Assembly (NCBI GenBank): GCA_009829735.1
Contig: CM020619.1
Location: forward strand, 183,925 to 247,924
Direction: 5' to 3'
DNA: 64,000 nt
DNA from: Pyropia yezoensis
Lineage: Eukaryota; Rhodophyta; Bangiophyceae; Bangiales; Bangiaceae
How positions within the stretch are numbered: position 1 is the stretch's first letter; each line of letters starts with the position of its first letter. Made by a program: the position numbers and the translations under genes. A model generated the notes under the pieces. It did no database searches and had not been told where the DNA came from. It worked only from the letters and a program-made list of their open reading frames with translations. Positions 22,901 through 32,860 of the stretch are shown here, one piece after another.

Positions 22901-23576
22901 TATTCCCGCCATCTCCCTCGGGCCTGCCTCCCACGCGACCGCCTCCCTGGCTGGCGAGCAGCTCGCCAAGCCACCCGCACCCGACAACACCCTCCGCCCA
23001 TCCGCGACGGGTCCGCTCCCGTCGTCGTCGGCGGGTTCGGGGGGGGGGGGGCTCGCCGCGTCGGACCGCCGGGAGCTCCAGTCGGTGGCGGCCGCCCGGT
23101 CTCGGTCGCGGCGACCGTCGACGCCCTTTCACGCGGGCTTTGGCAACCGCGCCACCGACGAGCTGTCCTACCGCACCGTCGGGCTGCCGCCGCAGCGCAT
23201 CTTTACGATCAACCCCGCGGGGGAGCTGGCGGTCATGAACGCCCTGTACGAGTCGACGTGCAGCTACAGTAACCTTGAGGACCTCGTGGAGAGCGTCTTT
23301 CCCGACGTTGGCGTCCGTCCATTGGCTCACGGTGGCGGCACAGGTGGCGGTGGCGGCGGTGGCGGCAGCGAGGGTCGTAGCGGCGGCGGCGGCGGCAGCT
23401 GGGGCGGCGGGTTCGGGGCTGGGTTTGGCGGCGGTGGTGGGTTGGCCGCCGACCGGGGTGGCCCGCCGGCAGTGGTGGCGCGCGCGGTTGCCGCGAGTGA
23501 CTCGTACAATGACTTTCACTACTGGAAGCCGCCGCTGCCGTCGGTGGCGGTGGACGAGTTTGATAGTCTTTTGTGA
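19902..23576 (+). CDS. PAH: Lipin-type phosphatidate phosphatase (PAH), insertion in catalytic domain
   Basis: A single uninterrupted ORF of 1,224 residues. I start at the ATG at 19902 because MSQYVNRFF opens the N-lipin domain; an ATG eight codons upstream adds unrelated residues. Residues 1-86 are N-LIP (NAATLSGAIDIIVVEDDDG, CSPFHVRFGKLQLLKSRG). A polybasic stretch with eight arginines lies near 343-366 and could act in membrane or nuclear targeting, as in other lipins. A middle block (LSLCGSYITPGLSHEEV, RLVPWAIAAPYIVSMLAYGV) matches plant PAH. The LNS2/HAD domain starts at about 740, with the catalytic DVDGT motif at 771-775. It makes diacylglycerol from phosphatidic acid with Mg2+, for triacylglycerol and phospholipid synthesis at the ER. 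The domain is split: IQRLFVPDEDEDD (about 880) is followed by some 190 Ser/Pro/Gly-rich residues before PFHAGFGNRATDELSYR (about 1075), where homologues join directly. A Gly-rich tail ends the protein. Confidence 0.92.
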   Translation: MSQYVNRFFSAVGSALEFNAATLSGAIDIIVVEDDDGVRRCSPFHVRFGKLQLLKSRGMAVDVWLNDVKTDLTLRLGTAGEAYFVAPEPDAVVTTTTASHPSSPPLPTDEQGRPASPPVQAGSTDGSGAAPTVPLQGRDQTWPAADGANRHSDVTAVVRSDTDALADAGTKRSGDASVDASAVEGAPTCAEPGAKATPIGANVSAGGCARAGSEVVVLSHSDGQGDADAGSSACVAADRRVVPAVDATASVVSEVSNAGAGAGADFRLDELAGGGSSGGSLANSAGSSNSKQQPDADIPLDGAGPRRTPVEPPGFVAGDASPTPSPPCPEEDPAAHILHFQRSMRHRSASKSTSRRRRRRRRSLSQPALPRSPLQSQTRGGHIRCASSVDPSVRSVALSGDERTESLSAPLTRQLFVRDASSGSLVVRDVVEQDADDGSQGSSAGEDVLALSLCGSYITPGLSHEEVMAIFEQHRVAYSEFAASPSRIFANADLRCMVDRRLVPWAIAAPYIVSMLAYGVPLDLDRLTSPCGTGATADVSEERRAVLEAEAKDAAAAAKAEAAAAAPSSADTEPRRRFSWFGLRSSYSQSDVGRGPEDGSGPAAASEQAPAPGLWSSVTSADETDRSSGERLVVQSASLSTPSPLMDDDDSSEDLDGGDEGVPDQGHRRTTKREVTGAVAAAVKGAVTHPLHPLSAADAAATAVEVAVEGGELLPRGRLSMRPTAAELSVLPLRPGDNDVRFVVRSTLQGIQEVSAKLFLWHADDRVVVSDVDGTITRSDLLGHLLPRVGRDWSHSGVAGLYTRIARNGYKIVYLTARPIGQAASTRAFLASLTQARGQQLPLGPLVMSPDRLVESLTREVIRRTPHEFKIAALRDIQRLFVPDEDEDDAEAPENEKAVVAKEVRPVHEDRVIPSQPAVDEPAPSTSSPADGAAASSFPPAAEAPPGAPPRGGPPGVGIRTRATSATGSGAATPERTGGSSSLLRSLSEGHYGVKQLVSSIPAISLGPASHATASLAGEQLAKPPAPDNTLRPSATGPLPSSSAGSGGGGLAASDRRELQSVAAARSRSRRPSTPFHAGFGNRATDELSYRTVGLPPQRIFTINPAGELAVMNALYESTCSYSNLEDLVESVFPDVGVRPLAHGGGTGGGGGGGGSEGRSGGGGGSWGGGFGAGFGGGGGLAADRGGPPAVVARAVAASDSYNDFHYWKPPLPSVAVDEFDSLL

Positions 23577-24091
23577 GGCGCGACGGCGCTCTGCTCCCTG
23601 TGTGCTCCTCCGCTGGTCATGGTTAGCCCCGCATCCCTTGTTTCTTTTCTTCTTTGTTGTTGCTTGACCCGTGTGAGCGCGCCTTGCCTTGTCTCCTTCC
23701 CCCGAGTCCCCGCTTGCCTCCCTGTATATTATTCTGCACGCGGCTCACGGGGAGCGCGGGGAGCGCGCTCCCCATCCCCGCCCATTCCCTTCAAAAACGG
23801 TCCGTCGCCCAGACCTCCAAACCCCACGCCCACACGCGCGCCTGTGGCGCGCGTGTATACCAATGCCAAGCCGCCACCGCCCCCAACCCCCAGCCCTCCC
23901 CCCCCGCCGCGGCCCCCTGCAGTACGGTGCCGCCGCCGCCGCCACCCCAATCGGGGCGGCAGCGGCCCGACGGCCAGCCTCGCTCGCAGCCACAATGCCC
24001 CCCACAGTGGGAAACTGCGGCCGACCGCGGATGCGGGGGGAGGGCGTCTCCAGTTTCCGCACCCGCGCCGCTGGCCTACCGCGCCTACGGC

Positions 24092-24123
<32 letters not shown>

Positions 24124-24251
24124 AGAGGCGACGGCACCGACCGGCGCCTGCCCACCCTCGGCGACGCGGCGGCCGGCGAGCGACGGCCGTCGCCGCCGCA
24201 GCGTCGCCCGTCGGGCGATGCTGCCACCGCCGCTTCCACCAACGCGACCGC

Positions 24252-24282
<31 letters not shown>

Positions 24283-24590
24283 CGCCCAGGGGCGCGTTCA
24301 ATGCAAAGGGGGCAGCGGGGGGTGACCGGACGGGTGCCCCCGCCCCGCTGCAGGGAAGGCACACCGCCCACAGCGCCCGCGCCGTCTGCCGAGAGCAAAA
24401 CGCCCACGGCGGCTACGTCACGTTCGTAGGCGGGGGGGGGGTGAAAAAGAGGGGGAGGCGGGCACACACACACGGCCAACCGCCCCGGAGGGGTACACGC
24501 CGCATTGTCACGGCACCGCGGGGGGGGATGCGTCGCCGCACCGCGGGGGGACCTCATCGCCGCACCGCGACGGGGACGCGCACGCGCCGC
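23577..24590. other. Convergent 3' region of lipin and CAP-H2 genes
   Basis: It contains the 3' UTRs of two convergent genes, triplet-rich low-complexity DNA (24080-24125) and a (CA)n tract. No gene is supported. Confidence 0.4.
24251..24280. repeat. (CA)n microsatellite
   Basis: About 14 uninterrupted CA dinucleotides. Confidence 0.9.
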
Positions 24591-24904
24591 GGCAAGGCGC
24601 GCGGGCAGAGGGTGAGACCCGGAGGCGGCGGCAGCCGCGTCTCCCTCCCCTCCCCCCCCCCCCCCCCCCCCCCCCCACAATAACAACTTGCACGACTGCG
24701 GCAGCAGGGGGCAGGTGGCTGTGAGTCCTCCCCCTCGCCGGCTTAGCGGCAAGGCGCGCGGGCAGAGGGTGAGATCCGGAGGCGGCGGCAGCCGCGTCTC
24801 CCTCCCCTCCCAGCCCCGCCCCCCCCCCCTCTCCACTATAACAACTTGCACGACTGCGGCAGCCGGGGGCAGGCGGCTGTGAGTCCTCCCCCTCGCCGGC
24901 TTAG
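24591..24904. repeat. Two-copy 157-bp tandem duplication at the CAP-H2 stop codon
   Basis: Copies start at 24591 and 24748, each with GGCAAGGCGCGCGGGCAGAG, CAACTTGCACGACTGCGGCA and CCCCTCGCCGGCTTAGC. They differ mainly in the length of the central C run and a few bases. The TTAGC at the end of copy 2 is the CAP-H2 stop codon (TAA on the minus strand), so the duplicated unit is that gene's proximal 3' UTR including its stop. Confidence 0.85.
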
Positions 24905-25250
24905 CCGCGGCGACGACCCGGGGAGGAGTCCCCCCCCGCGTCCATGGCAGCCACGACCGCGTCGCCGACGCGGGTGCGCACCACCCCCGGGTCGGCCACC
25001 CCCGCCGCCACGTCGAGCACAATCTTGCCGTCGGCGGCCAGCTGCAGGGCGGCGAGGAAGCGGCGGCAGACGTCCACCTTGGGCGCCCCGCCAACGACAC
25101 CCGACAGGGGGGCCTTGCGGCGGCCGGGCGCAATGGCGGGGCCACCGCCCGGGGAGCGGCGGCCGGCGTCCTCCCCCGACTCGCCCGACTCGTCCTCTGC
25201 GCCCGACGCGTCGTCGTCGTCGTCATCGTCGTCGTCGTCGTTGTCGCCGC

Positions 25251-25283
<33 letters not shown>

Positions 25284-26079
25284 TGTCGTCGTCACGGTCC
25301 GCAAACGCGTCGGCGCCCGGCGCACCCGCCTCCTCCGCCGCCGCCGCGGTGGCGAGCGTCCCAAACCGGACGAGCACGTCCACCCCCACGGCGGCGATAT
25401 CAAACGGCGGCCGCACCGCCTCTGCCTCGAGGGCGGGCGTGACGCGGGCGGCCCACTCGGACACCCGCGACGCGAGCGCGGGGTCCGCCGCGTGGCGCTC
25501 CCACGCCGCCGCCGACTCGGCCACGTACCGCCGGCAGGCGGCGTCGTAGGCGGCCGCCAGGCTCCGCACCGCGTCCTCCGTCTCGTCGGCGGCGGAAAAG
25601 TCAAAGTCGGGGGCGTCAAACGGGTTGGTGGACCCACCGCCGCCGCCGCCACGAAACGGGGAGGAACCACCCCCCCCCCCCCCGCGGCGTCCACCCCGCC
25701 CAGGTCATCATCCCCATCAGGGTCGCCGCCAAAGACCCCCCCTTCCCCAGCGTACGCGTCGTCGTCGTCGTCGGCGAAAAAGTCCCCCTCCTCCAGCCCA
25801 TCGTCCGCGGCCGCCGGCCCCCCAGGTGCGGCCGACGCTGCCGACGCTGCCGCCGCGGCGGCGGCGGCGGCGCGGGCCCGCGCCAACGCCACCCGCCGGC
25901 GGGAGGCGGCCATGGCGGCGGCGAGCGCGCGGACGGCGGGCGCCAGCTCCGCCACCCCCACCCACCGAGGGCCCCGGCCGGTCGCGGGGGGGGGTGCACC
26001 GAGAGCGGCGGTGAGGAGCCACCCACACGACGTCATGTCCGCGGCAAGGGCGCCCAACAGCGACGGCACCGGCGGGGAC

Positions 26080-26126
<47 letters not shown>

Positions 26127-26650
26127 ACCGTCGAGCGGCGGCCGCCGATAGGTGATGGCGCGCCGCAGCGGTCGGGACGGCGCGGCGGGCCGCTCGTGGG
26201 GGTCGTACAGGCGAAAGTCCGCCACCGGCGGCCGTCTTGGCAGTGGGGGGGGCGGGGGGGCACCCCCACCGACGCCGGCCGCGAGCGCCGCGGCGGCGGC
26301 CGCGGGGTCCCCCCCGCCGTCGGGCGGACCACCAGCCCAGCCGCCGTCACCGGCGTCCACATCCATGGCGGTGCCATCGACGACGCCGCCGGCGGGGGTG
26401 CCCCCACCAAAGTCGGCGGGCCCGTCGTCGTCGGCGCCCCAGTCATCGCCGCCGCCGCCGCCGCCGCCGCCGTCGCCGTCGCCGTCGGCGGCGGCGGGGT
26501 CGCTAAACGCGGCGATACCGCCCATAAACCAGCTGTCGCCGGCGGCGGCGGTACCGGCGGCGGGGCCCAAGCCGCCAGCGTCCCCCACGTCCTCGTCCAG
26601 GAGCAGCGCCCCCGACGGGTGCACCGTCGCAATGTCCATCCGAAAGTCGC

Positions 26651-26682
<32 letters not shown>

Positions 26683-27325
26683 CCCCCCCCCCCCCCCCCG
26701 CCCCCCCACCCCCACCACTGGCGGTGGTGGCGGGGGTCTCCCCCCCGCCACCCCCGCCAACCACCCGCCGCACCGGCTGGGGCGGCAACAGCGCAATCGG
26801 CACGACGGGGAGGACATAGTCGCGGCCAATGCCGGCCACCGGCTTTGGCGGCGGCAGGTCCAGGCCGTCGCCCGCCTGTGGGAGGCTCCCGTCCAGGGGC
26901 CCCCACTCCACCTCCACGTCGTACAGGTCCCCAGCCGCCCGGCGGTCCCTGCCGCGGCCGCCGCCGCCGCCGCCGCCGTCGGCGCCCGCGTCACCGTCGG
27001 CGACGCCGCCGCCGCCGCCGCTGCCGTCGCCGTGGGTGCGGAGCAGGTCGAGCGCCCGGAAGACCAGGGAGTAGAGGTGTTCCACCTTGCGTGCGTAGAC
27101 GCCCGCAGAGCCCTGCACCAGCAGGGCGGCAGTGGTAAAGTCCGTGGCGGACAGCGCGGCCTCTGCCGACTCAATGTCCACCAGGTACGACTCGAGCTCC
27201 GCCGCCACGTCCACCGCCCAGTTGGCCGCCACATCCCGGATGGGCTGGAGGAGGTGCGCAAAGCGGCTGGGGGGGGGAGGCGGGTCCCCGCCGCCCGCGC
27301 CGCCCCCGCCGGTGGGGGGACGCAT
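24901..27325 (-). CDS. NCAPH2: Condensin II subunit CAP-H2 (kleisin beta), frame broken at two C runs
   Basis: The start is at 27325 and the stop at 24901-24903, about 808 residues once two frame changes are allowed. The N-terminal block reads SRFAHLLQPIRDVAANWAVD, LVQGSAGVYARKVEHLYSLV, the CAP-H2 signature that contacts SMC2. The frame changes inside a C20 run (26680-26699). It resumes with DFRMDIATVHPSGALLLDED and LYDPHERPAAPSRPLRRA, both CAP-H2 family motifs. It changes again at a C14 run (25670-25683) and resumes with NPFDAPDFDF. The C-terminal block (WAARVTPALEAEAVRPPFDI, KVDVCRRFLAALQLAADGKI) is the winged-helix part that binds SMC4. Both breaks sit in homopolymers and coding quality is intact on each side, so sequencing or assembly length errors are likelier than a pseudogene. 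Condensin II compacts mitotic chromosomes in the nucleus. Poly-Asp, poly-Ala and poly-Gly stretches are extensive. Confidence 0.85.
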
Positions 27326-28024
27326 GGCGGGGAGCCAGGCACACCAGGCCGGGGGGGGGGGGGGGGGGGGGGGGGGCGGACGGGGGGGACGCCGCGGGGG
27401 GAGTCAGTCGAGGCGGGGACTGGTGTGCTTCCCACTTCGCGCGCGCTTGGCCTCGGACTGGATCGGTCCAAGGGCGCCCAAAAGGCACTCGAGTTTGCCC
27501 CGACGCAACTACGCAGAGAAAACGCACCACCAACTTGCATGAACTCTAAAAGTACTTAGAAGGAGTGCGACGACTTTGCCTCATGCAGTTTGGACAGGCC
27601 GAATAGTTTCGTACAGCAGTGCACTCTCTGGCGACGAAAAGGGGCTATTCTCCATGCGAATCATCGTGGGGGGCTGTATGTTCGGTATCGTACAGCAGCC
27701 TGAACAGAGCCGCAGCCGTGCGGCTTGATGCATTGCTGGGCTCGGCGGCAACACACCCTCCGCTTGGGCCTCCGCTTCGCGCCTCCGCCCTCGGTGCCAA
27801 CAGGCGGCCGTCTTCCCACCGTCGCCCCGGCCTTCAGCACCCGTGACCAACCCACACACGCCCCGGCCGACGACGCTGCCTTGCAAAGTGACGACCACCT
27901 GCTTGTTCGCCGACGGTGCTGCCTCTGGCATCAACTGACGGCCGCCCGCGCTGCCCTTGTCGCGTCGCCCGCGTCCTCGTCGCGCTCCGCGGACCATCCC
28001 CACCCGGCCGCGAAGCCGCTCGCC
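27326..28024. promoter_or_regulatory. Bidirectional upstream region of CAP-H2 and VTA1
   Basis: These 699 bp separate two head-to-head genes. It holds a G run (27351-27377) just 5' of CAP-H2, an island of ordinary composition (27440-27720), and a direct repeat TCGTACAGCAG at about 27608 and 27690. I see no TATA box. Confidence 0.4.
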
Positions 28025-29197
28025 ATGAGCGCCGCGGCGTGGCCGCCATGCCTTGCGCCCATCGGGCGGTACATTGCGCGGGCGGCGGAGATTAAGGACG
28101 TCGAGCCCGTTGTCGCCTACTATTGTATGTTGGGTGGGTGGGCGGGTGGGTGGGTGGGTGGGTGGGGGCGCCCCTGGCGGTGCGCTCCTGGGTGTTGGAG
28201 GCGTCTGCGCGGCGACCGCCGTTCTTTTCCTGCAGGGGCGGGACGGCAGCTCCTCGCCGCGCCTATCGCGATATTGATGGGTGCCCATCGACCGCCGCCG
28301 TGTGGTGCCGCTCCCCCCCGGTCGCGAACCGTCTCTCACCCTGTTCTCGTGGGGCTTGGCTCACTCTTGTCGATTTTTTTCCATGGCTGGCGTGCTGCGC
28401 TCCCCCCCCGTCCCAACCCCCTCCCTCCGTGACCTTGTACCCCACTCTTTTTTTATCTTTTTTTGTGCCCCCACCCCCCCCCGCACAGGCCACCTGTACG
28501 CCCTCCAGCTGGGCCTAGAGCTCCGCGAACCGTCGTCCAAGCCCGCCACCGCCGCCCTCACCGCCCTCCTCGACACCATTTCGGCGCTCAACAAGACGCT
28601 CAACATCTCCCCCGCCGACGCGGCGGCCAACGCGCCCGTCGTCCAGGACTTTGCGTCGGCCGTCTTTGACGCGGCCGACGCAGAGGACCGCACCCGCGGG
28701 AGCGACCGGGGCACGGCGCGGGCGTTTTACGCGGCCGTCTGCTTCTTCGAGGTGTGCGGCTACTTTGGCCAGCTGCCCGTGCCCCTCGCGGAGCGCCTTG
28801 CGTACGCGCGGTGGAAGGTGGCGGATATCAGCAAGGCCGTGCGGGAGGGGCGGGTGCCCCGCAAGGGCGGGCCCGCCGACTGGCAGCGGGAGGAGGCGGC
28901 GGCGGAGCGTGAGCGGGAGGGCGGGCGGGAGGGCGGGGGGGGGGGGGACAGCAGCGTCGACGGGGACGGCCGGGGGGGGGGGGGGGGGGGGGGGGCGCCC
29001 CCCGGCCCCCCCCTCCCGCCGCCGGCCAGCCCACCGCCGCCGCCGGCGGGACCCGCCTACCCGTCGGTTGGTGGGGGGGGGGCGTACGGCGGGCCCAGCG
29101 GCGCGCCGCCCTACCCGTCGGGCAATGGGGGTGGCGGCGGCTATGGCAATGGCGGCGGCTATGGCGACGGCGGCGGCTATGGCGACGGCGCGCCCCG

Positions 29198-29239
<42 letters not shown>

Positions 29240-29771
29240 AGAGCCGTCGCCGCCGCCGAGCCCCGTCATTCCAGGGGACGATGGTGGCTTTGGCGGCGGC
29301 GCCGCTGCCGACGACGGCCGCGGCGGCGGCCGTGGGATCTATGGCGGTGGCGGTGGTGGTGGGGGGGGCGGTGGATACGGCGGCGGTGGGGGCGGAGGCC
29401 GCGGCGGCGGCGGCGGCGGCGGCGGCGGCCGGGGTGACACGGATGAGGAGTTCCCGTCGGCCCCCGCGCTGCCACTCTACCAGTCCCTCGCGACGCTGTC
29501 GGTCGGGGACGGGTACCACCCCGGCGGCGCCGCCGCCGCCGCCGCCTCGCGCCTGCCCCCCGTCGCAGAGGACGCACCCGCCCCCGCGCCCGCGGTTGGG
29601 GGGGGCGGTGCCGGCGCGGCGGCGGCGGCGGCGGCGGCGGCGGACCCGGCGGTGATGGGGGCGGCGCAAAAGCTGGCCAAAAACGCGGCCAGCGCGCTCG
29701 ACTTTCAAGACGTGGCGACGGCGCGCCAGGCGCTCGCCGACGCGCTCGCGCTGCTCGGCGGGCCGCTGTGA
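28025..29771 (+). CDS. VTA1: VTA1/LIP5, ESCRT-III and Vps4 cofactor
   Basis: Exon 1 is 28025-28124 and exon 2 is 28489-29771. The 364-bp intron has a GTATGT donor and a GCACAG acceptor and falls between YY and C in VVAYYCHLYALQLGLEL; the product is 460 residues. The N-terminal 170 residues are the two-MIT VTA1 fold: IARAAEIKDVEPVVAYYC, VQDFASAVFDAADAEDRT, ARAFYAAVCFFEVCGYFGQL and LAYARWKVADISKAVREGR. A long Gly/Pro-rich linker follows. The last 45 residues (MGAAQKLAKNAASALDFQDV, RQALADALALL) are the conserved VTA1 C-terminal dimerisation helices that activate Vps4. The protein acts on endosomes in multivesicular body sorting. The linker (about residues 190-400) is longer than usual and passes many G runs, but the frame stays open to a correct C-terminus. 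Confidence 0.9.
28125..28170 (+). other. G-quadruplex-prone GGGT repeat beside the VTA1 donor
   Basis: Directly after the GTATGT donor the intron reads TTGGGTGGGTGGGCGGGTGG and continues as GGGT units. These supply well over four G3 runs with one-base loops, a textbook quadruplex-forming pattern in the nascent RNA. Confidence 0.6.
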
Positions 29772-31152
29772 GGCGGTGGGAATGGCCCGCGGGGGGGTGG
29801 GTGGGCGGGTGGGTGAGGGACTGCTTTCGGGGGGGGGGGGGGGGGGGGGGGCGCGTGGGGGGGGGGTTGGGCGTGGGGTGGGGGATGGGGTGTGGGGTAG
29901 GGTGGGGGAGGACGAGTAGTGGCGGAGGGGGGTTACGAGTGACACGGCTGCCTCCATGCCCCCAGCCGCCACCCCCCCAGCACTCGTCCTCGACTCTCCC
30001 TTCTTCCTTTTTACATTCTTCTTTTGTGCCTTTTTTTTTTCCCACCTCGTGGCTACCATGCCCCGTGGGCGCTACCACCCCCCCCGCGGCCACCTCCGCG
30101 GGGCTGCCGCGGCACCGCGGCCGCCCCGCGTGGGGATTTTGGCCCCCCCCCCGTGTTGCTCGGCTGCACCCCTAGGCCGGGGCAGCCAGCCTGGTACGTA
30201 CGCCCCACCCGCTGGGTGCCTGGGCGGTCCTGCCTCCTGCCCCGCCGCCCGCTCTTGCAGTCATGGGCAAGCCGGGGCGCTCGCGTCTGCTGCTGCCCGC
30301 CCCGCCGGCGTCAGGGACGGTCGCCCCGTCCGACAGGTTAGCACCAGCGAAATGTATGTACAGTACATGTACATAGATATTTACCGCGGGCGGTGCTACC
30401 TCCTCCAGCGCCACGCCCCCTTTGGATGGGGTGGCCGAGGGTGCTCGTGCCTGCCTGCCGCCGGCGTCAAGGGCGGTCCCCGCCACCGCGGCGGGGGACC
30501 AGCAGCTGGGTGTCTGGGATGCTGCCGCCCCCTCCAGTCCATACGTACTGTACGCGCCTGCCAGCCACTCATGCCAGAGGCGGGTCGCCCCCGTCGCGCG
30601 GTGGTGGCGCCAGGTTGGGGTGGGTGCGGGTGCTGGCGCGGGGGAGGGAAGTAGGGGGGGGGAGGGGGGGGGGGGGGGGAAGGGGGGGGAGGCTGGGAAG
30701 GGGTGGTGCCGCAGACGGCTGCCAAAACGGGGCCCCGCGGCAACCTGCCCGGCCGCCCGCCCCCCCACCCGGCCGCCTGCCCGGCCACCACGCCCTCTGG
30801 CAACGAGGCCGCCTCGGCAGTGGAGGGCCCGGGGGGGGGGGGAGGGTGTGGGGAGGGAGGGGGCGCCGCCCAGTCCACACTGCCCAGGCGGCGGCAGCCA
30901 CGCTGCGGCGGCGGCGAGGCCCTGCCGGGGCCCGCGGGGGAGGGCGCCATCCCCCGGCTGTCCGCCATGGGAGGGTCGCCTGGCCGGCGGGGGCGGGGGC
31001 GGCAGACCCCTTTGCCCCGCCCCCCGCAGGAGGCGGGGCAAAAGAAAAAAGGGAGAAGGGGGGAACCGCCGCCACGCGCGCCTTGCGGTGATGGCTGCTG
31101 CCGGCGACGGGGACGAGCAGCAGGCCGGTGCGCGGTTTGTGTGCCGCGGTGA

Positions 31153-31189
<37 letters not shown>

Positions 31190-32305
31190 GGGGCGGTCGG
31201 CGGACCGGCCGGCTGCGGCGGGCTGTCGGGCAGGCTCCTCTACTGCACTGTCCACGGGGGTGCGGCGGGGTGGCTGGCTGCCCGCAAAAGGGAGAGGGGT
31301 CCAGCGGGGGTGGCTGCCCAAAGCGGGGCGGTCTCGCGGCCGGGGTGGGGCCACGGACGCAAACACCGTGTGTCGTTGCCGGGGGGGGGGGGGGGGGGGG
31401 GATTGGTCCTCGGTGATGGGGGAGGTGGCGTTGTCCGCACGGCCGCGGCCGCGGCCGCGGTGCGATCAGCGCCGGTGCCTGCTGCACCTGCTGTAGCGGC
31501 GGGGGTGGTGGGTGGGGCGGGGGAGTGACGCGTCCCCCCGTCGCGCGGGGGGTGGCCAGACAGTGTGGCGACCAGTGGGGCCACGTCAACGGGGAGGGGG
31601 GGGGGGGGGAGGGGGGGAGGGGAGGGTCGTGGCCAGTGTGGCCATGACGGGAGCGGGGTGGGTGGGTTGCGTTTGGCGGGGGCGGATGCATCGTCCACCC
31701 TATAGGAGCGAGGACGGGGGGGGAAGAAGGAGCGGGGGGCGTGGGGGAAGGAGGGTGGCCGGGGGGGCGCGCCGGCCGGTGGGGCGGGTGCATGACGAGG
31801 AAGTAGGTACCCCCCCGTCTGTCGGGGTTGGAGGTCGACTGGCCGCGGTGACCAGTGGGGGGCCGCGCAGGGGGCCAGTTCCACCCCGAGGCTGGGGGGG
31901 GGGGGGGTGGGGGGTGGGGATCAAGGTGGACCATGACGGAAGCCACGGTGGGAAGGGTGGCGCGTGGCGGGGGTGAGGAAGGGAGCAAGCAGTGGCGGTG
32001 GAAGAGCTGGGGTTGGGGGGGGGCGGAGGGGGGGAACACGGTGGCGGGAGGATGGGGAAAGACAGCGTGGGGGGGGGGGGGGGGGGGGGGGGGGAGGGGG
32101 GGGGGGGAGGACCCATGGCGACCGCCGGGGGCGGCGCTCCCATCCACGCACCACCCACCCCAGCTTCCGCAGGGGGGAAACGTCAGTGGGGGCGCACCGG
32201 GCTGGGGGGGGGGGTAGTCGCGGGCAGGGCGAAGCGGGGCGCCGCCTCTGCCGTGCGGCCAGTGCACGCACCGTGTGGGCGCGTAGCTGACGACTGCCGC
32301 GCCTT

Positions 32306-32306
<1 letters not shown>

Positions 32307-32342
<36 letters not shown>

Positions 32343-32356
32343 AGGCAGGCAGGCAG
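32307..32356. repeat. (AGGC)n microsatellite
   Basis: About 12 AGGC units with one AAGG interruption, followed directly by a G run. Confidence 0.9.
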
Positions 32357-32697
32357 CGGGGGGGGGGGGGGGGGGGGGGGGGGTGCACGGCCGCCGCTCC
32401 CTCTTGGCGCCTACCTACCGCCACCCGGCCGTCGACGCTACCACCCACACCCCAACACCGCTGCCGCCTACCACCTCCCCCCCTCCCTCCCACCCCCGAC
32501 TCGCCCATTCCCCCCCCCGCCCGTGGTCTGCGTTGCTGCCTGCCTGCCTCCGTGCCAGCCTGCCTGCCACCTCTTGGTGGGGTGGCCGCCATGTGAACGC
32601 CGGGGGGGTTGGTCGGCAGGCGGCGGCAGCGGCGGTGACTTGCTGTCAGAGCCGGGAGCGGAAGGCGGTTGGAGGCGGCAAGAGGTGGAGGCGATGG

Positions 32698-32860
32698 GGT
32701 GGGGGTGGGAGTGGGGGTGGGAGTGGGGGTGGGGGTGGGTTGGGGGTGGGGGTGGACGGAGGTCGGGGATGGTGGTGATGGGGGTGGTGGTGGTGGGGGT
32801 AGGGGGGGGGGGGTAGTGGTGGTGGTGGTGATGGTGGTGGGGGTGGGTGTGGCTCGACAG
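32698..32860. repeat. GTGGGGGTGGGA-type and GGT-type repeats
   Basis: A dodecamer-like GGGAGTGGGGGT repeat changes into GGTGGTGATGGTGG triplets. Purely simple sequence. Confidence 0.8.

Noticed and set aside
28515-30059. 514-codon minus-strand ORF
   Set aside because: It is antisense to VTA1 exon 2 and consists of Arg/Pro/Ala repeats.
30396-32267. 623-codon minus-strand Pro-rich ORF
   Set aside because: It arises from G runs read as proline on the other strand; no motif, no start context, and competing frames are equally open.
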